Shown here piece by piece: positions 25,072 to 33,222 of a stretch of 64,000 nucleotides of DNA. The notes under the pieces are model-generated. The model saw only the letters and a program-made list of their open reading frames with translations, did no database searches and was not told where the DNA came from. The stretch spans positions 186,001 through 250,000 of the forward strand of contig NZ_VUOS01000009.1 of NCBI RefSeq assembly GCF_009829325.1. Direction: 5' to 3'. The stretch comes from Nocardia sp. CY41 (GTDB lineage Bacteria; Actinomycetota; Actinomycetes; Mycobacteriales; Mycobacteriaceae). The number at the start of each line of letters is the position of its first letter. The stretch's first letter is position 1. The translations under genes and the position numbers were made by a program.

Positions 25072-25079
25072 GCGGGCAT
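25055..25079 (+). promoter_or_regulatory. SigF-type promoter of the UsfY-like gene
   Basis: GTTT (25055-25058), 15 bases, GGGCAT (25074-25079). It overlaps the oppositely directed element at 25047-25071 over 17 bases, so both genes share one compact control site. Confidence 0.55.
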
Positions 25080-25179
25080 CCGAGCGGTATGGCCGCCCCG
25101 GATGGCCCCGGCTGGAACGCTCCGGGCCCTGGGCGGCATGCGCACCGAAATCGTTGCCGCTCAGCAGAAAGGACATCCG

Positions 25180-25521
25180 ATGCTGCCAGCACCGAACGAG
25201 CCGACCGCGGGATCCGGCGCCGGAGAGCAGCACGCACCCCGGACCCACACGTTTCCGGACGACACCCGCACCAACCGCAGCCACGCCGGAGAATCCATCG
25301 AGGACGCCCGCAACTGGCCCGGCATCATCCTGGTCGCCGTGGGCATCGTGGCCATGGCGCTCACGCTGACCGCCGCCGGATACGGATTCGCGGGCTGGGC
25401 GGTGATCGCGGGGGTCGTCAGCGGCGTCTGCATCCTCGCGGGCGTCCTCGTCATCGTCGCCGAGCACCGCCGCGTCAAGGCGCGCGAAGGCAGGCGGCTG
25501 AGCGACGCCGCCGGTCACTGA
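25180..25521 (+). CDS. UsfY-like membrane protein
   Basis: 113 residues. After a polar N-terminus the segment THTFPDDTRTNRSHAGESIEDARNWPGIILVAVGIV, two transmembrane helices and an ending VAEHRRVKAREGRR follow the pattern of mycobacterial UsfY, a SigF-dependent protein encoded next to usfX-sigF there. Here it is 6 kb from sigF. Function is unknown. The ATG at 25180 has AAAGGA at good spacing, and the upstream GTTT-N15-GGGCAT element supports SigF control. The identification rests on the THTTR...AGES...WPG pattern and topology. Confidence 0.65.
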   Translation: MLPAPNEPTAGSGAGEQHAPRTHTFPDDTRTNRSHAGESIEDARNWPGIILVAVGIVAMALTLTAAGYGFAGWAVIAGVVSGVCILAGVLVIVAEHRRVKAREGRRLSDAAGH

Positions 25522-25591
25522 TCGAGCGCCCGGCCGAGCACGGTACGGCCGGCCGCGGAAACGCGGCTTCGACTCCCAGGAGAAGGAAAGA

Positions 25592-26050
25592 ATGACAAAT
25601 CAGCCCAACCGGCCCTTGGGCCGCTTCGCCCTGCTCGCCGGGGCCTTGGCGGCGAGTTCGGCGATCGCGGCGTGTTCGGGTGACGACGGCGGTCCGGCGG
25701 CGGACACGCCCGAGCCCGCGACCGTTTCGATCACCATGCCTGCCCCCTCCAGCCCGCAGGTTCCCGACACCGACCAGATCACCCCCGAGGCGGCAACGCA
25801 ACTGTGCGACATGATGCGCGCCGACATCGACACCTGGCGCGGCCAAGGCGCCACCCTGGCCAAAGTGACGTTCAACGGCACCGTGCACAACTGGGCCGCC
25901 CGTAACGGCGGCCTCAACGACGTGGTCGTCACGGACCGGGGCACGGTCGACGCCCTCACCACACAGACCTGCCCGGATGTCCGTGAGCAGGCGGTGCAGG
26001 CGCTCGACGTGCCGGACCTGGCCTCGGCGCTAGCGGGGTTCGGACGATGA
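25592..26050 (+). CDS. putative lipoprotein, 152 aa
   Basis: The N-terminus has a positive stretch, a hydrophobic segment and a lipobox ending AIAACSGDD, so the mature protein should start at Cys28 anchored to the outer face of the membrane. The mature part has two further cysteines (QLCDMMRAD and TQTCPDV) and the segment FNGTVHNWAARNGGLNDVVVTD, a pattern seen in actinobacterial lipoproteins of unknown role. AGGAGAAGG precedes the ATG. Its stop overlaps the next lipoprotein start by 4 bases. Confidence 0.75.
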   Translation: MTNQPNRPLGRFALLAGALAASSAIAACSGDDGGPAADTPEPATVSITMPAPSSPQVPDTDQITPEAATQLCDMMRADIDTWRGQGATLAKVTFNGTVHNWAARNGGLNDVVVTDRGTVDALTTQTCPDVREQAVQALDVPDLASALAGFGR

Positions 26051-26364
26051 GCGCCGCGGGCCGGATGGGCATCGCCGTGCTTGCCGCGCTGACGGTGTGC
26101 GCGGCGGGGTGCGGCGACGAACCGCAGAAGATCGTGAACAAGGGCGGCGATACGCCGTGCAACGAATACGTCGCCCAGGATCCGGATAAACAGCGCGTCA
26201 CCACCGAGAAGTTCCTCGAACAGGAACGTGAGGGTGACGGCACACCCGACGCCAGGACGGTCGACGCCGCGATCGCGGCGATCAAGCTGATGTGCGCGGC
26301 ACAGGCCAACCCGGATACCCCGATCCGGAAGGCCGACCTCACCGGCATTTTCGTGCCGAAGTAG
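26047..26364 (+). CDS. small lipoprotein, paralogue of the one at 61715
   Basis: 105 residues with signal peptide and lipobox CAAGCGDE (lipidated Cys about residue 22). The mature domain, GGDTPCNEYVAQDPDKQRVTTEKF, then LMCAAQANPDTPIRKADLTGIFVPK, is clearly related to the protein encoded at 61715-62038, including both cysteines. Its ATG overlaps the preceding lipoprotein stop (ATGA), so the pair is coupled. The conserved Cys pair suggests a disulfide. Function unknown. Confidence 0.75.
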   Translation: MSAAGRMGIAVLAALTVCAAGCGDEPQKIVNKGGDTPCNEYVAQDPDKQRVTTEKFLEQEREGDGTPDARTVDAAIAAIKLMCAAQANPDTPIRKADLTGIFVPK

Positions 26365-26706
26365 CCGGATGAGCTCCTGGAAGCCGATGTGGGGCTCCCC
26401 GGTTTCGAACCGGGCATGCCGGGCATTTCAGGAGGTAGCAAGAACCGCTTGTCGATTTGCGAATGCCGCTTCCGCCGTGGTTGTCCAGGCGCCGAACCCG
26501 GCGGGAGTGCCGCCGTTATCCGTGCGCACCCCTCGACAACGGCGTCGAGGACCGCAACGGACGGCGGGCTTCGAGACGGTCTCCGGCGTCCGATGGGGAT
26601 TCCGCGAACCTTCTCGAAGCTTTGTGGCACACCCGCCCCGGGCCGCCGACGATGTCGGCCCGGGCGGCGGGGCCGTGCCGTTCGCGCCACATGGAGAGGC
26701 ATTTCC
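26365..26706. other. 342-base gene-free stretch before the GT9 gene
   Basis: No coding signal. At 26398-26414 CCCGG/CCGGG flanks a sequence that reads TTCGAAA on the minus strand, like a tRNA T-arm, but no D-arm or anticodon arm follows, so no tRNA is called. A GC-rich imperfect stem lies near 26638-26665. The GT9 gene has GGAGAGG (26693-26699) before its GTG. Confidence 0.45.
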
Positions 26707-27638
26707 GTGACTGTCCTGCTCGCCTTGCGCGCACACGGGCTGCGGGAGCTGCTTACGGCGATTCCCGCCCTGCGCGCGCTGCACGCCGTCCGCGCCACCG
26801 GCTCGTCCTCGCCGCGCCGGGATGGCTGCGCCCGGTCGTGGAACTGGCCGATTGCGTCGACGAACTCCACGCCACCCCGCTCGCGGGCGGGCTGCGCTGG
26901 AACGCACCGCCGCCGGCCTTCGCGATCAATCTGCACGACGCCGGGACCGACAGTATCCGCGCGCTGCTGGCGACCGATCCGGAACGCACGGTCACCCACC
27001 TCCACAGGGATTTTCCGCGGGTGCCGGGTCCGTTGTTCGAGCCCGAGCTGCACGAGACCGTGCGATGGTGCCGGCTGCTGGAATGGGCGGGTATCCCGGC
27101 CGACCCGGCCCGTCTGGACATCACGCCGCCGCCGGAGAGCACCGGCGAGCGACGATCCATCGTCGTCTACCCGGGCGGTACGCCCGCTCGGCGCTGGCCC
27201 GCCGAACGATTCGCGGCAGTCGCGGCCGGCCTGCGCGAATGGGGATGTCCCGTGCGAATCGTCGGCAGCGCCGCGGATCGTCCGCTCGCACGCAGCGTCG
27301 CCGCACAGGCCGGATTACCCGAAAACAGCGTGCTGGCAGGAGAACTCACGCTGCGCCAACTCGCGGTGACGGTGGCCGACGCGGCCCTCGTGCTCAGCGG
27401 CGACACCGGCGTGGGACATCTGGCCACGGCGTTCGGCACGCCGTCGGTGCTGATCTTCGGCCCCGACGCGCCCGCGGTCTGGGGACCGCCCCCGGAGCGC
27501 GCCGCCCATGTCGCCTTGTGGGCCGGGCACGCCGGTGATCCCCGCTCCGACACGCCCGCGCCCGGGTTGACGATGATCAGCGCCGCCGAAGTGCTCGCCG
27601 CCGCCGATCGGCAACTCACCAGCCAGGTGCGCGTATGA
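26707..27638 (+). pseudogene. glycosyltransferase family 9, frameshifted
   Basis: From GTG 26707 (GGAGAGG upstream) the frame reads VTVLLALRAHGLRELLTAIPALRALHAVR, the expected start of a GT9/heptosyltransferase-like protein. At about 26790-26800 the homology moves to another frame, continuing HRLVLAAPGWLRPVVELADCVDELHAT to the end at 27638. One extra C in the CGCGCC run at about 26793 would restore a single frame reading LHAVRRHRLVLAAPGW. The rest is complete: YPGGTPARRWPAERFAAVA, then SGDTGVGHLATAFGTPSVLIFGP, the donor-binding GT9 segment. It is either a recent inactivation or an assembly error. Confidence 0.7.
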
Positions 27639-27656
27639 ACAGCGGGCGGCACGGGC

Positions 27657-27681
27657 GTTTCACCCCGTCGAGACCGGCTAT
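27657..27681 (+). promoter_or_regulatory. SigF-like promoter of the FAD/Rieske oxidoreductase
   Basis: GTTT (27657-27660), 15 bases, GGCTAT (27676-27681). The ATG at 27691 is 9 bases downstream, so the mRNA would be leaderless or nearly so. Confidence 0.4.
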
Positions 27682-27690
27682 CTCGGGCTT

Positions 27691-29193
27691 ATGACGTCCC
27701 TATGGTTGCACGGCGCGCAGGTTCCGGCGCGGTTGCGGTTGACGCCGGGATCGCGCTTCGACACGGTGGTGATCGGCGGCGGGCTCACCGGACTGGTGAC
27801 CGCACTGCTGCTGGTCGAGAACGGCGTCGAAGTAGCCGTGGTCGAAGGCAGGCGCGTCGGTGCGGGAACGACCGGCGCCACCACTGGGAAAGTCAGCCTG
27901 CTGCAGGGAACTCGAGCTCAGCAGATCGCCAAACATCACTCCGACGCCGTGTTGCGCGACTACGTGGCGGCGAATCAGGCCGGGCAGGATTGGCTGCTGC
28001 GTTTCTGCGCCGCCCACGGGGTCGCCGTGGAGCGGGCCGCCGCGTTGACCTACGCGCAGAACGACGAGGAGATGTCCGCGGTGCGCGCGGAATACGCCGC
28101 GACGCAGAAAGCGGGCCTGCCGACCGAACTGCTCCGTGAACTCGACGTTCCCTTCCCCGCACGCGGTGCGGTGCGCCTGGCGGACCAGGCCCAACTCGAT
28201 CCGATGGCGCTGCTGGCCGCGCTCGCGGCCGACGTCGAGTCGCACGGCGCCCCGATCTACGAATCCACTCTGGTCCGTGGCGTGCACCACGGCAGCGGTG
28301 AGCTCGTCGTCTCCACCGAGCACGGCGACCTCGGCGCGCGCCGGGTAGTGCTGGCCACCGGGGCACCCATCCTCGATCGCGGCGGGTTCTTCGCCCGTCT
28401 CACGCCGCAACGCTCCTATCTGACGGCGTTCAGCCTGGACCGCCCCGCTCCGCGCGATATGTACATCAGCGCCGGGAGCCCCACCCGCTCCCTGCGTCGC
28501 GCGCAGGGGCCCGACGGGGAGCTGCTGCTGGTCGGCGGCAACGGCCACGTCGTCGGCCGCGGCGGATCGACCCGCGAGAAAGTCGAGGATCTGGTGAGCT
28601 GGGCGCGCACCTGGTTCCCCGGCGCCGAGCTGACGCACCGCTGGTCGGCTCAGGATTACTCACCCGTCGGTGAACTGCCCTACGTGGGTCCGGTGCTCCC
28701 TGGGCAGAGCGACATACAACTGGCCACCGGCTACGCCAAATGGGGTCTCACCAACGGTGTGGCCGCGGCCATCGCACTGGCCGGACGTCTCACCGAGGCG
28801 CCACCGCGCTGGGCGGGCGCGCTGGCGAGCTGGCGTCCGGACGAACTCAAAGCGCTTCCCACCGCCACGAAAGTCAACGGCGCGGTAGCGCAGAAACTCT
28901 CCGCGGGCTGGCTGCGGATCGCCATTCGGCACGACGGCGCCGCTCCGGCCGAGGACTGCGGCACGGTGCTGCGCGATGGCTTGCATCCCACCGCCGTGTG
29001 CACGGTCGACGGCGTCACGAACCGGGTTTCCGCGGTGTGCCCGCACCTGTACGGCATCGTCAACTGGAACGACGCCGAACGCACCTGGGACTGTCCGTTG
29101 CACGGCTCGCGTTTCGCCGCCGACGGCACCCTGCTCGAAGGCCCGGCCACCAGTTCGCTCACTCCCCTGCAGGTGCCGCGCGACGCTCCCTGA
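27691..29193 (+). CDS. FAD-dependent oxidoreductase with C-terminal Rieske domain
   Basis: 500 residues. A D-amino-acid-oxidase-type FAD domain begins FDTVVIGGGLTGLVTALLLVENGVEVAVVEG (residues about 22-52), with GTTGATTGKVS following. The C-terminal 80 residues form a Rieske [2Fe-2S] domain with the two ligand pairs in VCPHLYGIVNW and WDCPLHGSRF. This fusion is known in several bacterial lineages, but its substrate is not established. Electrons probably pass between FAD and the Rieske cluster. A SigF-like promoter stands immediately before the ATG. Confidence 0.8.
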   Translation: MTSLWLHGAQVPARLRLTPGSRFDTVVIGGGLTGLVTALLLVENGVEVAVVEGRRVGAGTTGATTGKVSLLQGTRAQQIAKHHSDAVLRDYVAANQAGQDWLLRFCAAHGVAVERAAALTYAQNDEEMSAVRAEYAATQKAGLPTELLRELDVPFPARGAVRLADQAQLDPMALLAALAADVESHGAPIYESTLVRGVHHGSGELVVSTEHGDLGARRVVLATGAPILDRGGFFARLTPQRSYLTAFSLDRPAPRDMYISAGSPTRSLRRAQGPDGELLLVGGNGHVVGRGGSTREKVEDLVSWARTWFPGAELTHRWSAQDYSPVGELPYVGPVLPGQSDIQLATGYAKWGLTNGVAAAIALAGRLTEAPPRWAGALASWRPDELKALPTATKVNGAVAQKLSAGWLRIAIRHDGAAPAEDCGTVLRDGLHPTAVCTVDGVTNRVSAVCPHLYGIVNWNDAERTWDCPLHGSRFAADGTLLEGPATSSLTPLQVPRDAP

Positions 29194-29215
29194 GCAGAGC
29201 CCGACCGCGGCGGCG

Positions 29216-29755
29216 TCAGTCCGTCAGCGGCTTCGCGTCGGCGAGGATTCGATCCACCGTCTGCTCCACCGTCAGATCGGAGCTGTCGATCCAGAGCCCG
29301 ATGCGGGGGGTGGTCGAGCGCAGCACCTCGTCCAGCCCGGCGACGGTGAATTCGTCGTAGGCGTCCTTGCCACGCGCGGCCTCGCGTGCGAGGACGACCT
29401 CCGGGCGCGGCGCCAGCACGACGACGTACAGCGGTCGCGTGACGATCAGATCCGCCAGCCACGGCAAGAATTCGCCGAGGACGACGTCCTGTAGCACGAC
29501 CGTGAACCCGGCTTCGGCGTAGGCGTCGGCCGTCGCGGCGGCCAGGCTGTGCCGCAACCGCAATTGGGCCAGCGCCTCGGCCGACGGGGCGGCGCTCATC
29601 TCCGCACGCCCGTTCACCACGAAACGACGGAAGACGTCTCCGCGCACGTGCACCGAGCGCGGCAGCCGTTCGGCCAGCGCCTGCGCGACAGTGGATTTGC
29701 CCGCGGCCTGGATGCCGGTGATCAAGTAGACAGCCGGTGCCATGACCACGATCAT
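29216..29755 (-). CDS. P-loop kinase-like ATPase
   Basis: About 179 residues. The Walker A motif is at the very N-terminus (YLITGIQAAGKSTVAQALAERLP). HVRGDVFRRF and VVLQDVVLGEFLPWL follow, then the Arg-containing lid segment RPEVVLAREAARGKDAY. This is the layout of small phosphotransferases such as chloramphenicol phosphotransferase-like and gluconate-kinase-like ATPases; the acceptor cannot be predicted. A second ATG at 29743 (MAPAVYL) is equally plausible. No ribosome site decides between them. Confidence 0.7.
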   Translation of the reverse strand: MIVVMAPAVYLITGIQAAGKSTVAQALAERLPRSVHVRGDVFRRFVVNGRAEMSAAPSAEALAQLRLRHSLAAATADAYAEAGFTVVLQDVVLGEFLPWLADLIVTRPLYVVVLAPRPEVVLAREAARGKDAYDEFTVAGLDEVLRSTTPRIGLWIDSSDLTVEQTVDRILADAKPLTD

Positions 29756-29796
29756 GGCCGGTCGCGGCTGGTCCCCGGCATCCGCCCCGCCGCGCC

Positions 29797-30657
29797 TCAG
29801 CTCGCGGCGGCGCCTGCCTTCTGCTCGACATAGCGATTCATCGCCCAGTTCAACCCACGCATCGCGGCGTTGTACGCGGGCGGAAAGTATCGCTGCGCCC
29901 AGAAGCCGACGCGAATATCCGGCGAGGTGAACACCAGATAGCGATTGCGCTCGACGCCGCGCACGATGGAGCGCGCCGCCGCCTCCGGCGTGACCGCGTG
30001 CCGCATGAACAGGGCGACGCCTTGCTGCACCGCCTCGGCCGTGCGGTCGACGCCCGCGATGTCCACGCTGTCGACCATGGGCGTGGCCATCGCACCCGGG
30101 CACACCAGGCTCACGCCGATGCGGTGGCGCGCCAAGTCGAAGCGCAGCACCTCCGACACCCCGCGCAGACCGAACTTGCTCGCGCTGTAGGGCGCGTGCC
30201 AGGGCAGGCCGAACAGGCCCGCCGCCGAGGACACGTTCACCAAGTGGCCGCCGCGTCCGGCCGCGATCATCGGCGGAACGAACGCTTCGATCACGTGGAT
30301 GGGGCCCATGAGGTCGATGTCGATGGTGCGCCGCCATTGGTCGTGCGTCAGCCGATCCACGGTGCCCCAGGTGGCGATGCCCGCCACGTTCATGACGATG
30401 TCGACGCTGCCGACCGCATCGTGCGCCTGAGCCGCCAGCGCGACGACCTGATCGTGATCACCGACATCGGCCGCCTCCGCCAGGTGGACGGTCGCACCCG
30501 CGGCGCGTGCGTCGGCGGCCGTGCGCGCCAAGCCCTCGGCGGCGATGTCGGTCAGCACCAGCGCGGCGCCCTTGGCCGCCGCCGCGAGTGCCGTACTACG
30601 ACCGAGACCGCTGGCGGCGCCGGTGATCAGACAGGTTTTGCCGGCGAACTTCGTCAT
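29797..30657 (-). CDS. short-chain dehydrogenase/reductase
   Basis: 286 residues; classical SDR fold with cofactor loop TGAASGLGRS (residues 12-21), DVGD acidic residue for the adenine, NVAGIA, NVSSAAG catalytic Ser and YSASK (Tyr-x3-Lys). The C-terminus (YFPPAYNAAMRGLNWAMNRYVEQKAG) is extended and amphipathic, as in membrane-associated actinobacterial SDRs acting on lipids or sterols. The substrate is unknown. It stands alone between the P-loop kinase and PP2C genes. Confidence 0.8.
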   Translation of the reverse strand: MTKFAGKTCLITGAASGLGRSTALAAAAKGAALVLTDIAAEGLARTAADARAAGATVHLAEAADVGDHDQVVALAAQAHDAVGSVDIVMNVAGIATWGTVDRLTHDQWRRTIDIDLMGPIHVIEAFVPPMIAAGRGGHLVNVSSAAGLFGLPWHAPYSASKFGLRGVSEVLRFDLARHRIGVSLVCPGAMATPMVDSVDIAGVDRTAEAVQQGVALFMRHAVTPEAAARSIVRGVERNRYLVFTSPDIRVGFWAQRYFPPAYNAAMRGLNWAMNRYVEQKAGAAAS

Positions 30658-30692
30658 AGTCGACGACCATACGCAACCATGAACACCGCTGT

Positions 30693-31730
30693 CTATGGAA
30701 CCGGCGGACTGCTCTCCCACGGCACGGGCGCCAGTGCGACCGTGATGTTGTCGCCGCCGCCGCAACGCAACGCGAACTGCGCCAGTGCGCGCGCCGCCGC
30801 CGCGGGCGACGCCCCCGCCACGTGCTGGGCCAGCGCGGACGGAGAAGGCGCGTAGTTCCACAATCCGTCCGAGCACAACAGCAGCGTCCCCGGCCCCGCG
30901 ACGCGCACGGTCCGCACGCAATTGTCCGCCCAGGGCTTGGGCGGGCTGTCCGCGCCGAGCCAGCGGATCAGCGTGTGCGCGCGAGGGTCGGCCATCGCCG
31001 CACGCTCGTCCATCGCGCCCGCGTCGACGAGCGCCTGAGCCCACGAGTCGTCGACGGTCAAGCGCTGGGCGGGCTCGTCGCCCGCTCCGCCGTCCACGCC
31101 CGCGGGCAGCCAATACGCCCTGCTGTCACCGACATTGGCCACGGTGATCTCGGCCTGGTCGCCGTGGTGGGAAACGATGGCGGACACGTAGGTGCACGAG
31201 GGCGCCGGGCCGTCGGGAACGTCGACGTCGCGGACCGCCTGCGCCGCGGCCGCCAGCCCGGCCATGACGGCATCGGTCGCGGGCCTGCCGGAGGCGAGTG
31301 CGGCAGCGGTGGCGCCGACGCCGGCCCGGACGGCGGCGCCGGAGGCCACCTGCGGGCGCGACGAGGTCGACACTCCGTCGCTGACCGCGATCACGACGGT
31401 CGGGGCCACCTCGGTCGCCGCGCCGTCGAGCACCCCGGCCGCCACGGCATCCTCGTTGCGCGCGTGGACGATGCCGCGATCGGTGAGCACCGCGACCGCG
31501 CCGAGATCGGTGTCGAAGCGATCCGGCATCGTCCGGGACCGGCCGCACTGCGCGCAGTGCCCGGTCGCGTCGAATCGGTCGCCCCCGCAGTCGACGCACG
31601 GCGACGGATCGTCAGCGGGCAACGCGACGTACCGATAACCGAGTTCCGAACCGCAGGACCCGCACCGCGGGCTGTCGAGTCCGACCGCCGAGCATCCCGC
31701 GCAGCGTAGGTCGGCGCCTTCGTCGCTCAT
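30693..31730 (-). CDS. PP2C-type protein phosphatase with N-terminal zinc ribbons
   Basis: 345 residues. The first 75 carry four Cys-x2-Cys knuckles (CAGC, CGSC, CVDC, CAQC) forming a double zinc ribbon. The PP2C domain (about 85-340) has ARNEDA, VSDGVS, VGDSRAYW, CSDGLW and GGGDNITVA, the metal-binding set. Such phosphatases remove phosphate from Ser/Thr and would counter the kinase type seen at 4393, although no kinase adjoins this copy. The ATG at 31730 overlaps the stop of a short upstream ORF (ATGA), suggesting coupling. Confidence 0.85.
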   Translation of the reverse strand: MSDEGADLRCAGCSAVGLDSPRCGSCGSELGYRYVALPADDPSPCVDCGGDRFDATGHCAQCGRSRTMPDRFDTDLGAVAVLTDRGIVHARNEDAVAAGVLDGAATEVAPTVVIAVSDGVSTSSRPQVASGAAVRAGVGATAAALASGRPATDAVMAGLAAAAQAVRDVDVPDGPAPSCTYVSAIVSHHGDQAEITVANVGDSRAYWLPAGVDGGAGDEPAQRLTVDDSWAQALVDAGAMDERAAMADPRAHTLIRWLGADSPPKPWADNCVRTVRVAGPGTLLLCSDGLWNYAPSPSALAQHVAGASPAAAARALAQFALRCGGGDNITVALAPVPWESSPPVP

Positions 31731-31855
31731 CGGACGGCTCCCACAACCGACTGTGCCGCGGCGCCCGCCGGCGCGGAATGCTCCGGAAGTCGTTGGCCCA
31801 ACCGTAACCACAGTGGCTCGTTGCTGGTGCGAACTTCCACACCCTCCTCCTTCAT
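31727..31855 (-). CDS. possible short ORF coupled to the PP2C gene
   Basis: A 42-codon frame, MKEEGVEVRTSNEP and onward, whose stop overlaps the PP2C start by 4 bases. A GGGGAG site sits directly before the ATG, and AAGGAGGAGG occurs inside it before a GTG, so the true start is unclear. I recognise no domain. It may be a translation-coupling leader rather than a functional protein. Confidence 0.3.
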   Translation of the reverse strand: MKEEGVEVRTSNEPLWLRLGQRLPEHSAPAGAAAQSVVGAVR

Positions 31856-32026
31856 CTCCCCGGCAGGCCGACTCCGATCGCGATAGTACGGGAGCGTTCC
31901 TGGAGGCGATCCCAGCGCTGGATCGACCCGCCCACTGCCCCGCAGCACGATAGCCGACCGTCTGCCCGCTTCCGCCCGACGTAGGGTGCTCCGGCAGGCC
32001 GACGCGGCCGGCGGGAGCCGGGGCGC

Positions 32027-33067
32027 TCAGACCAGTTCGGGGGCACGATGCGAGCGCCGTCCCCGCGAGCGAAACGTCTGTGGAGGGCAGCCCTGCCAGC
32101 GGCGGAAGGCTCGGATGAAAGAGGCCGCCTCCGCATAGCCGAGCCGCGCCGCAACCTGTTCCGTCGTCATATCGGTGTGCGCGAGCAACACCTCGGACAT
32201 GGTCTGACGCACTTCGTCCAGCAAGGCGCGAAACGAGGTTCCCTCCTCGTGCAGCCGCCGCGACAAGGTGCGCGAGCTCATGTACAGCCCGAGCGCGACC
32301 GTCGCCTGATCGGGGATCTCACCCGGAGTGCGGACCAGGCGATCGCGCACCGACGCGGCGACCCCGGTGCGGTTCCGGTGCCGGTCGAGCAGGTCGCGGC
32401 ACAGTAGCCCGCAGTTGTCCTTGGCGGCGGCGTTCACCGGCGGCAGGGGCCGGTCCAGCACGCCCCGATCGAAGACCACCGCGCTCATCGGCGCGCCGAA
32501 GATCGGCACCACGCCGAAGACGTCCCGATAGCGCTTGGTGTCGCGCGGGCAGGCGTGCCGGAAACTGACCCGCCGCACCGGGACGCCGACGGAGAACAGT
32601 TCACGATCGAAGGCGGGCAACCCGGCCAGCGCCGCCTCGGCGAAGAACGCCCGCATGCCGGGCGGAAGATCCGCGTCCTCGAACACCAGCCGGGCTTCAC
32701 CGTCGGTTTCCTCGACGGTCACTCGCCCGAACGGCACCGTGCGGCCGACGCAGCGCAGCCCCACCTCGATCAGCTCCCGCGGCGTCCGGCTGCCCAGCAG
32801 CGCGAGCCCCCACGGCCCGCGCGACCGCAGGCGGTGACGGACCGCCGCCGCGAGATGCAGTCCGGGCTCGTCGCCGAAGCTGCCGAGCACCGTGTGCACT
32901 ATCCGCAGTTCGTCGCGGGCGGTGATCTCGGCGCACGGATCGTCCAGTGCGGCCGGCGCCAGCGCCGTTCCGGCCAGGCACTCCGCGGGCGCCATGCCAC
33001 ACTCTCCGGCGATGCGTACCAGAGCACGCACACCCTCGGTACTGCGGAGGGAATCCGGATCGACCAT
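32027..33067 (-). CDS. AraC-family transcriptional regulator
   Basis: 346 residues. The N-terminal 220 residues are of the arabinose-binding-like type found in OruR/ArgR-like AraC proteins (GMAPAECLAGTALAPAALDDP, SFGDEPGLHLA, RRVSFRHACPRD). The C-terminal 100 residues are an HTH_18 domain (MSSRTLSRRLHEEGTSFRALLDEVRQTMSEVLLAHTDMTTEQVAARLGYAEAASFIRAFRRWQG). No adjacent target gene is obvious; the nearest are the PP2C gene downstream and the pentapeptide gene upstream on the same strand, separated by a hairpin. Confidence 0.85.
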   Translation of the reverse strand: MVDPDSLRSTEGVRALVRIAGECGMAPAECLAGTALAPAALDDPCAEITARDELRIVHTVLGSFGDEPGLHLAAAVRHRLRSRGPWGLALLGSRTPRELIEVGLRCVGRTVPFGRVTVEETDGEARLVFEDADLPPGMRAFFAEAALAGLPAFDRELFSVGVPVRRVSFRHACPRDTKRYRDVFGVVPIFGAPMSAVVFDRGVLDRPLPPVNAAAKDNCGLLCRDLLDRHRNRTGVAASVRDRLVRTPGEIPDQATVALGLYMSSRTLSRRLHEEGTSFRALLDEVRQTMSEVLLAHTDMTTEQVAARLGYAEAASFIRAFRRWQGCPPQTFRSRGRRSHRAPELV

Positions 33068-33139
33068 GGCTCGTGTCCTCGATGAAGCGGTACTGCGCGG
33101 TATCGGCGCAATGTATCAATCGGGTGTCGGGCTCATCGG

Positions 33140-33215
33140 CGGTTCGCCGAAATGCCGGTGCGGCAGGCGCAGGCGCACGGATGCGTTCGCCCGGCAGCGG
33201 CATCTCGGCGAACCG
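33140..33215 (-). terminator. long-stem terminator after the pentapeptide gene
   Basis: CGGTTCGCCGA (33140-33150) pairs exactly with TCGGCGAACCG (33205-33215). After a 1-base mismatch the stem continues with ATGCCG (33152-33157) and CGGCAT (33198-33203). It begins 8 bases past the pentapeptide-repeat stop and separates that gene from the AraC gene. Confidence 0.6.
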
Positions 33216-33222
33216 CACGTGG

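Noticed and set aside
26387..26425. tRNA-like T-arm on the minus strand (CCCGG, TTCGAAA, CCGGG) followed by GAGCCCC, possibly the 3' end of a tRNA or an attachment-site remnant
   Set aside because: No matching 5' acceptor strand, D-arm or anticodon arm can be folded from the adjoining bases, and no integrase or element boundary is nearby.
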